Assembly: GCF_004210375.1 (NCBI RefSeq)
Contig: NC_134833.1
Coordinates: 143,336,127 to 143,400,126 of the forward strand
Length of the DNA: 64,000 nt
From: Tachypleus tridentatus
Lineage: Eukaryota; Arthropoda; Merostomata; Xiphosura; Limulidae
Direction: 5' to 3'
Part shown: positions 39,601 through 45,600 of the stretch, piece after piece
Layout of the letters: the number at the start of each line of letters is the position of its first letter
How positions within the stretch are numbered: the stretch's first letter is position 1
Notes under the pieces: model-generated
Databases searched by the model: none
What the model was told of the DNA's origin: nothing
What the model saw: the letters and a program-made list of their open reading frames with translations, nothing else
Program-made: the position numbers and the translations under genes

Positions 39601-42600
39601 GTTTTATAAATAAACTGTGGTAGAATTTGTAGTCTTTATTTAATCCACTTAGTGTAAGTATTCATACGTTTTTCCTGCAGTATTAATGTTTGATTATGAG
39701 ATGCTGCCTTGGACCCTACTGGAGTGATACCCTTGTTCTGAAATTCAAAACATTCTGAATTCCGAAACACAAATAGCCCCAAAAGTTTCGGAAAAGGGAT
39801 TGTGGATCTGTACTGTATTGAATGATGCTTTAATAAAGATCATGGCACATGCACTCTGATCCTTACCTGTAAACAAAAGTTTAAAGTGATTTGTGCACTT
39901 ATAGGTCTAATGTAATCTGTTTCACTGTGAATTTTTATTTATCTTGAATGTTTCTCATTCATTATAAACAGACGTTTTAGTTATTTATGGTTTAAAAGCT
40001 TTCGAGTTTAAGACTTGGAAACACTTCTACCCTTAATAGAGTGATTTAGAAATACAAAATTGTAGTTGCTGTGCTAATTTTAAAAACTTTATGCCATGAT
40101 ATTTTAATAAATATCCAGTTTTTATTCATGTAAAAGAACATTAAGATATCCAACATGCTTAACTGAAAACTAGAACAATGAGACATTTTGAATATGATGT
40201 TTAGGCGTATCAGGCTGAGTTAAGCTTGTTTAAAACATACTGAATGTCAGTTTCTTTTGTTTGTAGATCACTGATATCTGGCTGCCTTCCTCCAAAGCTA
40301 CAGGATACTGTATCAAACAATGCAGTAGAAACTCAGCATCAGATACTTGCAGGAATGGATAGTGAAGCTACTAAACAGGCTTTTCTATCATTGGTACAGT
40401 CCTGGTCACTTCATAAAGCTGCTATCTTTGATGTTACTGTAAGTTGATAAAAGAACATCTTTGTCCTGTTTCAGCAGTTATTTCTTTAATCAACTTTTAC
40501 TCAATTAAAATTAGTTTGATAGTATTTTAACATTTAGCTAAAGAAGGTATTAACTTGTAACCAACGTGAGTAAATATGGACTTGTTAATTACAATCTATT
40601 TTTATTCAAAGCTTTTGGATTCTAAGGGAATATATTTTTTCACTCATTAATTTTCACAATCAGTTAAAATATTTTTAATAAGCAGTATTGTTTAGTTGTA
40701 CTTTTAAATGTACATGTATCTTTTCTATGACTCTCTTAATTTGTATTTTATTATTATTAACCTGTACAGTATATACTGTGAACCATAATTTCTTTCTTGT
40801 TATTCATTCTATCTGCCTATTACCACAGCAAACCTACACATCATCTTGGCCAAAGAATCTGTGGTTAGCTGTTGACCAGGTAGGGGTTCACCTCCTAGAA
40901 CCAAACACTAGGGTAGGTAGATGTTTCTTATAGTTTGATTATATTGTTAATTAAAGAAAATCAAAGTTTTTAATAAGAAATTACTATAACTTGTGCATTC
41001 TAAAATTAATACTGGGTATGTGTATTAATATCTTGTTGAGGATTCCAATACATTAACCCCTCCCCCATCTTACAAGATTAGCTATTCTCATTTCTTGCTA
41101 TCCTCTGTGTGCAAATGGTTTTAATAATACGTGGCACAAGCCATCTGTACTCCTGTATTGGACTTGAAGATTTCAACATGTCTCTCATGCAAATCATCTT
41201 GCCTAATTTTTCCACCAATAGAACACCACCATCACATGGCTCCCTCTGTGCACCATTACTGAACAATCAATTCTCATTTGACAGAACTTGAGATTAGACA
41301 TTTTTCTTTTGTTCCAGTTCTGTTACAGAGTGATTCACCTTAGTTTAATTTACATTATGTTCCCTTTCACTTTGAAAGTATTTACTTATCTGTTTTGCCA
41401 GCAAATCTTTTGCTTGTTTGTTTGATGTCATACATAGAATCTGAAGTTAATGTGACCACTTCAGGTCTATTCACCTGATGCCATATTTCAGGCCACAGGA
41501 TGAATGTATTGGCATTTATTTTCAAAGAGATTGAGAGTTATATGGGACAAACTTTATCTCCTCCTTTTGCCCCTTTTCTTCCTGATTCTGACCACACTGA
41601 TGAAGATTTTGATTGTTTGTCCCTCTCACTCGGCGTTCACAATGCCTTCCCACACCGGTTTAAGTTATTTGTTCCACATATCTCTTAAGGCATATTTTCT
41701 TCTCCTCTCGGCCTGTAGGCATTGTCAGGTAGATGTATTTGCTATCAATGGCACTTGTACATTGTACCGTCTAACAAATCTTCCTCTTTGTATAGGGCCT
41801 GGTATGGCCAAGCGCCTTAAGGCGTGTACTTTGTAATCCAAGGGTCGCGGGTTCGCACCCGAGTCGCACCAAACATGCTTGCCCTCCCAGCTGTGGGGGC
41901 GTTATAATGTGACGGTCAATCCCACTATTCGTTGGTAAAAGAGTAGCCCAAGAGTTGGTGGTGGGTGGTGATGGCTAGCTGCCTTCCCACTAGTCTTACA
42001 CTGCTAAATTAGGGATGGCTAGCACAGATAGCCCTCGAGTAGCTTTGTGCGAAATTCAAAAACAAACAAACAAACAAACCTCTTTGTATAGACTGTTTCT
42101 TCCATCATAGCCAGGTGGTTAAGGCACTTGACTCATAATCTGAGGGTAGTGGGTTCGAATCCCCATCACACCAAACATGTTCGCCCTTTCAGCTGTGGGG
42201 GCATTATAATGTGAAGGCCAATCCCACTATTCATTGGTAAAAGAGCAGCCCAAGAGTTGGCAGTGGGTGGTGATGACAAGCTGCATTCTCTCTAGTCTTA
42301 TGCTGCTAAATTAGGGACGATTAGTGCAAATAGCTCTCGCATAGCTTTACGTGGAATTCAAAACAAATCAAACCAATCCTTCCTTCCAAAGACCTTGGAA
42401 GCTCATGAGAGTAATTTCTTTTTTTTTTCTGTTTCCCATCTGTATCTTACCTCTACTCTCCTCCTGATCTAGATAGACTTCTGTTTTTATACTGCCCACA
42501 TAGTTTCCTTCAAGCATTCTTGTACCCATCTGTTTAATCCCTGGTAACCCTCTTCCTCTAGGAATCTTCTTCCATTTATTCTCACTAGTTGGGTTTGTTG

Positions 42601-45600
42601 TTTATCCATTTGGCTTATTTCCCTTTGTCATCTTCCCGACGTGCATTCTTACATGTTAACTCTCATCAAATCCAACACCTCACCTTTTCTCCTGCTTTCT
42701 CATCTTGGTCAGCCATTAGAGGAGGTTCTTCATCACATCATGATTTCTGCATCTTTGGGGTATCACCTGTAGCTATACCTCAGACTTCAGTGCAGCTATG
42801 ACATTTGGTAAGTCTTTACTAATGTATTATTTTCTTTCAGAGGCACTTGCTTCAAATTCATGTATTGAATCTTGCTCTATGGTGAATTGTGTCTGACCAT
42901 ATATTCTTTTTACACAGATCTGCACTGTATGCCATGTTGATTTGCCTGTTTTTTTCTATGGCTCTGCATGCACACTTTTAAGATGGATTGTTTCATAAGA
43001 TCCCTGGAGGGTCAGTAACCTCATAATATATACTTCACCTGCACTATACCATCCATGGATGGCATGGGTAGTAAAGCAGAAGAAGATAGCTGCTCACCCT
43101 TGTCATGCCTTGATTTGTGATCACCCATTGCATTGTTTTGGGTGTAGTAGTGCATCCAGGTTCTTAAACGTTCCTCTTTCCCCATTCTTCCGGTGGAGTA
43201 TGGGAGTCCTTACCACTCAGCAATACCAAGCTTCTGAGATGGTTGACCATGGATCTATCCTATTAGATGGGTTCTACATAGATGGCTATAACCATTCAGT
43301 TCAGACTAGGACAATGGTGTTCTGCTGGTTTAAAAGGCATACCATCCTCTAGATTTAATAACGCACATAACAGAGTGAAACGTCTCAGTGCAATTCTCCC
43401 TTTGATTGGTGCCCTTATCCTACCCTCATAAAAGGCTTGTTGCATGTGTTATAAAAAAGTCCACATATAGAGGGCAGCACAAAACAAAAAGTTAATCTTC
43501 TGAGAGGAGGGAAGTACCTATCAGAAATACATACTCAGTACAGGAAAAATTATAACTTTTGAAACACATTATTAATGACATGTTTGGATTTATAGTAAGG
43601 TTGTGAATTTTGTTTTTCTAAAGGAAATAGTAATAAATAAGTAAAAATATAAACAGTAATGTCAAAACTAAAAAGTTAAAGAGATTGAATAAAATTTGTA
43701 TTCAGTGTGATTGTTAATTGATTATTTCATTATTACTGAAAACATTAGCACCTTGATTATCTGTGAGCTAGTTGAAATATCTCAGAAAAAATGTTTCTTT
43801 ATCTTGCTGATCACTTCTGTTCTTCTCACAAGATTTTGAAACTCCACTGACCTGTTTGTTGTATTTATTATACTTTAGCACTGTGAAAGTAGTGTTTTGT
43901 TGTTTAATGTGTTATTTTAACTGTTTGCAATATTTGCAGCATGATGATCTGAGAAAGCTTGGTGGTGTAAGCAGTTGTTGCCAAATGTTTATTAAATCTC
44001 TGGTTTTGTGTACTTCCAGAATATTCTTTGTACCTGTGAGTATGAGGTGATAACCAACTACAGCCCATCACTAAATTCCTTGATGATAGTTGTTTGTGGA
44101 GGATCGAAGACAGTGAGATACATTTTCACAACTAACCAAGTAAGCTAATAATTTTAATTTTGTACTGTTAGCCAGGAATTTACAAAATAAAACTAATAAG
44201 AAGATAAGTTTTGTTCAAAATAAAATTTCCAAACCATTTGTGTTTTGAAGCCCCAAAACTACACTTTTATACATGGATAATAAATTCTTTTTTTTTTAAA
44301 CCGCTTGCTAAACATATAGAAGAATGCAGAAAGGTTAAAGTTCTGGTATTTATACATTAGTTAACTGTAGTGGTGGAACAATTTATAACATCATCCAAGT
44401 TTTTCTATTTTGATTATTAGATTGTGCAATGTGACAGTGTCAAAACTAATGGAAAATGTACAGTGTAAACTGACTCATCTTCCAGTCATACAAACACGTA
44501 TGTGCATCTTAATTAACAAACCAACTGCAACTGTATTACAGCAGATGATAAACAAATACTTGGCAAATACAAAAAATTTTCTCTGAGTAAGAAAGCCTGT
44601 ATTTAAAGATAATGCCACTAATGTAATTGACAAAAAGTGATCACATAGTCTGTATTTTTTGTTAATATTGAATTGTGTCTCTGTCTGACCTTGATAACTG
44701 CTTGATATTCCCTTGACACAGAGTGCACAAGGGGCTGGGGTAAGTTCATGGTGCAGTGCCACATGGATGAAAATTTCCTGTAGCTCTAAGATGATTCTCT
44801 TTTCCTTCTATTGCATTTTGTTATCATTACCTCCCAGCAATTATTGAGAGGGTTGAGACCTGAACTGTAGCCTGGCCAACACAGTATCTTGATTCTTTCC
44901 TTTCAAAGGTAGTCCTTCACTTGAAACAATGAAATTAAACCTAAGATGTTTTTGCATTATATGTATAGCAAAGTTTCCTCTTTATTTCATGTCTACAGCA
45001 TGAGTTTTGACAACAGTGTTAATCATGGGGCATGGAACAGAGCCATCCTAGCATGTGCACTGGTCAGTTCTGCCAAAGTAATCTTGAATTGTTGGCTTTA
45101 ACTGGGAGTCTAGGATCTCGATTTACTTGTTGGCATTGACAATGCCTTTCATCAGATGTAGGTATCCTACATCTTGACCTTTTCACCCGACCTTGCTTCA
45201 CAGTGGCATTTTGGTTAAAACTTCTTCATATAGACGTAATGCTGCTGGGATACTGGCTTAACACATGTGAGATCAGATGGTACATGCAATTACAGTGATC
45301 CCTGTAGTTTTCTTCTATGCTCTTTTGAGATCTCTGGATGACAATGATTCTGCAGGCTTATGTGTTTTGGAACATGATTATCAGCTGGTGTGGAAGCTTT
45401 ATTCCTACCTCTCCACAAAGTCAGTGTGTCTATATCTCTGCACATAGCAGACAGTAGACTGTTTAAATTTAATTCTTGCAATATCCATTTTTAAAAGTTC
45501 CTTTTTTCTTAAAGAAACAATGACTGCTTTTTCCCATGAAATTAAGTTCTGTCCATTGGCCATGATAGCATCACGTGCATCCTGTAGAAGGTAGACTTAT

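Larger units (their letters stand above)
41480..43510 (+). other. C/T-rich repeat-derived block in myosin intron 31
   Basis: Apart from the two SINEs at 41795 and 42105, this stretch is pyrimidine-rich with short broken frames and no recognisable domain. Composition contrasts with the surrounding AT-rich intron and resembles 2290-4560. Probably a decayed retroelement; family not identified. Confidence 0.35.

Noticed and set aside
43856-44050. Frame overlapping myosin exon 32
   Set aside because: Reads the exon in the wrong frame; the phase-0 frame from 44020 gives the FERM sequence.
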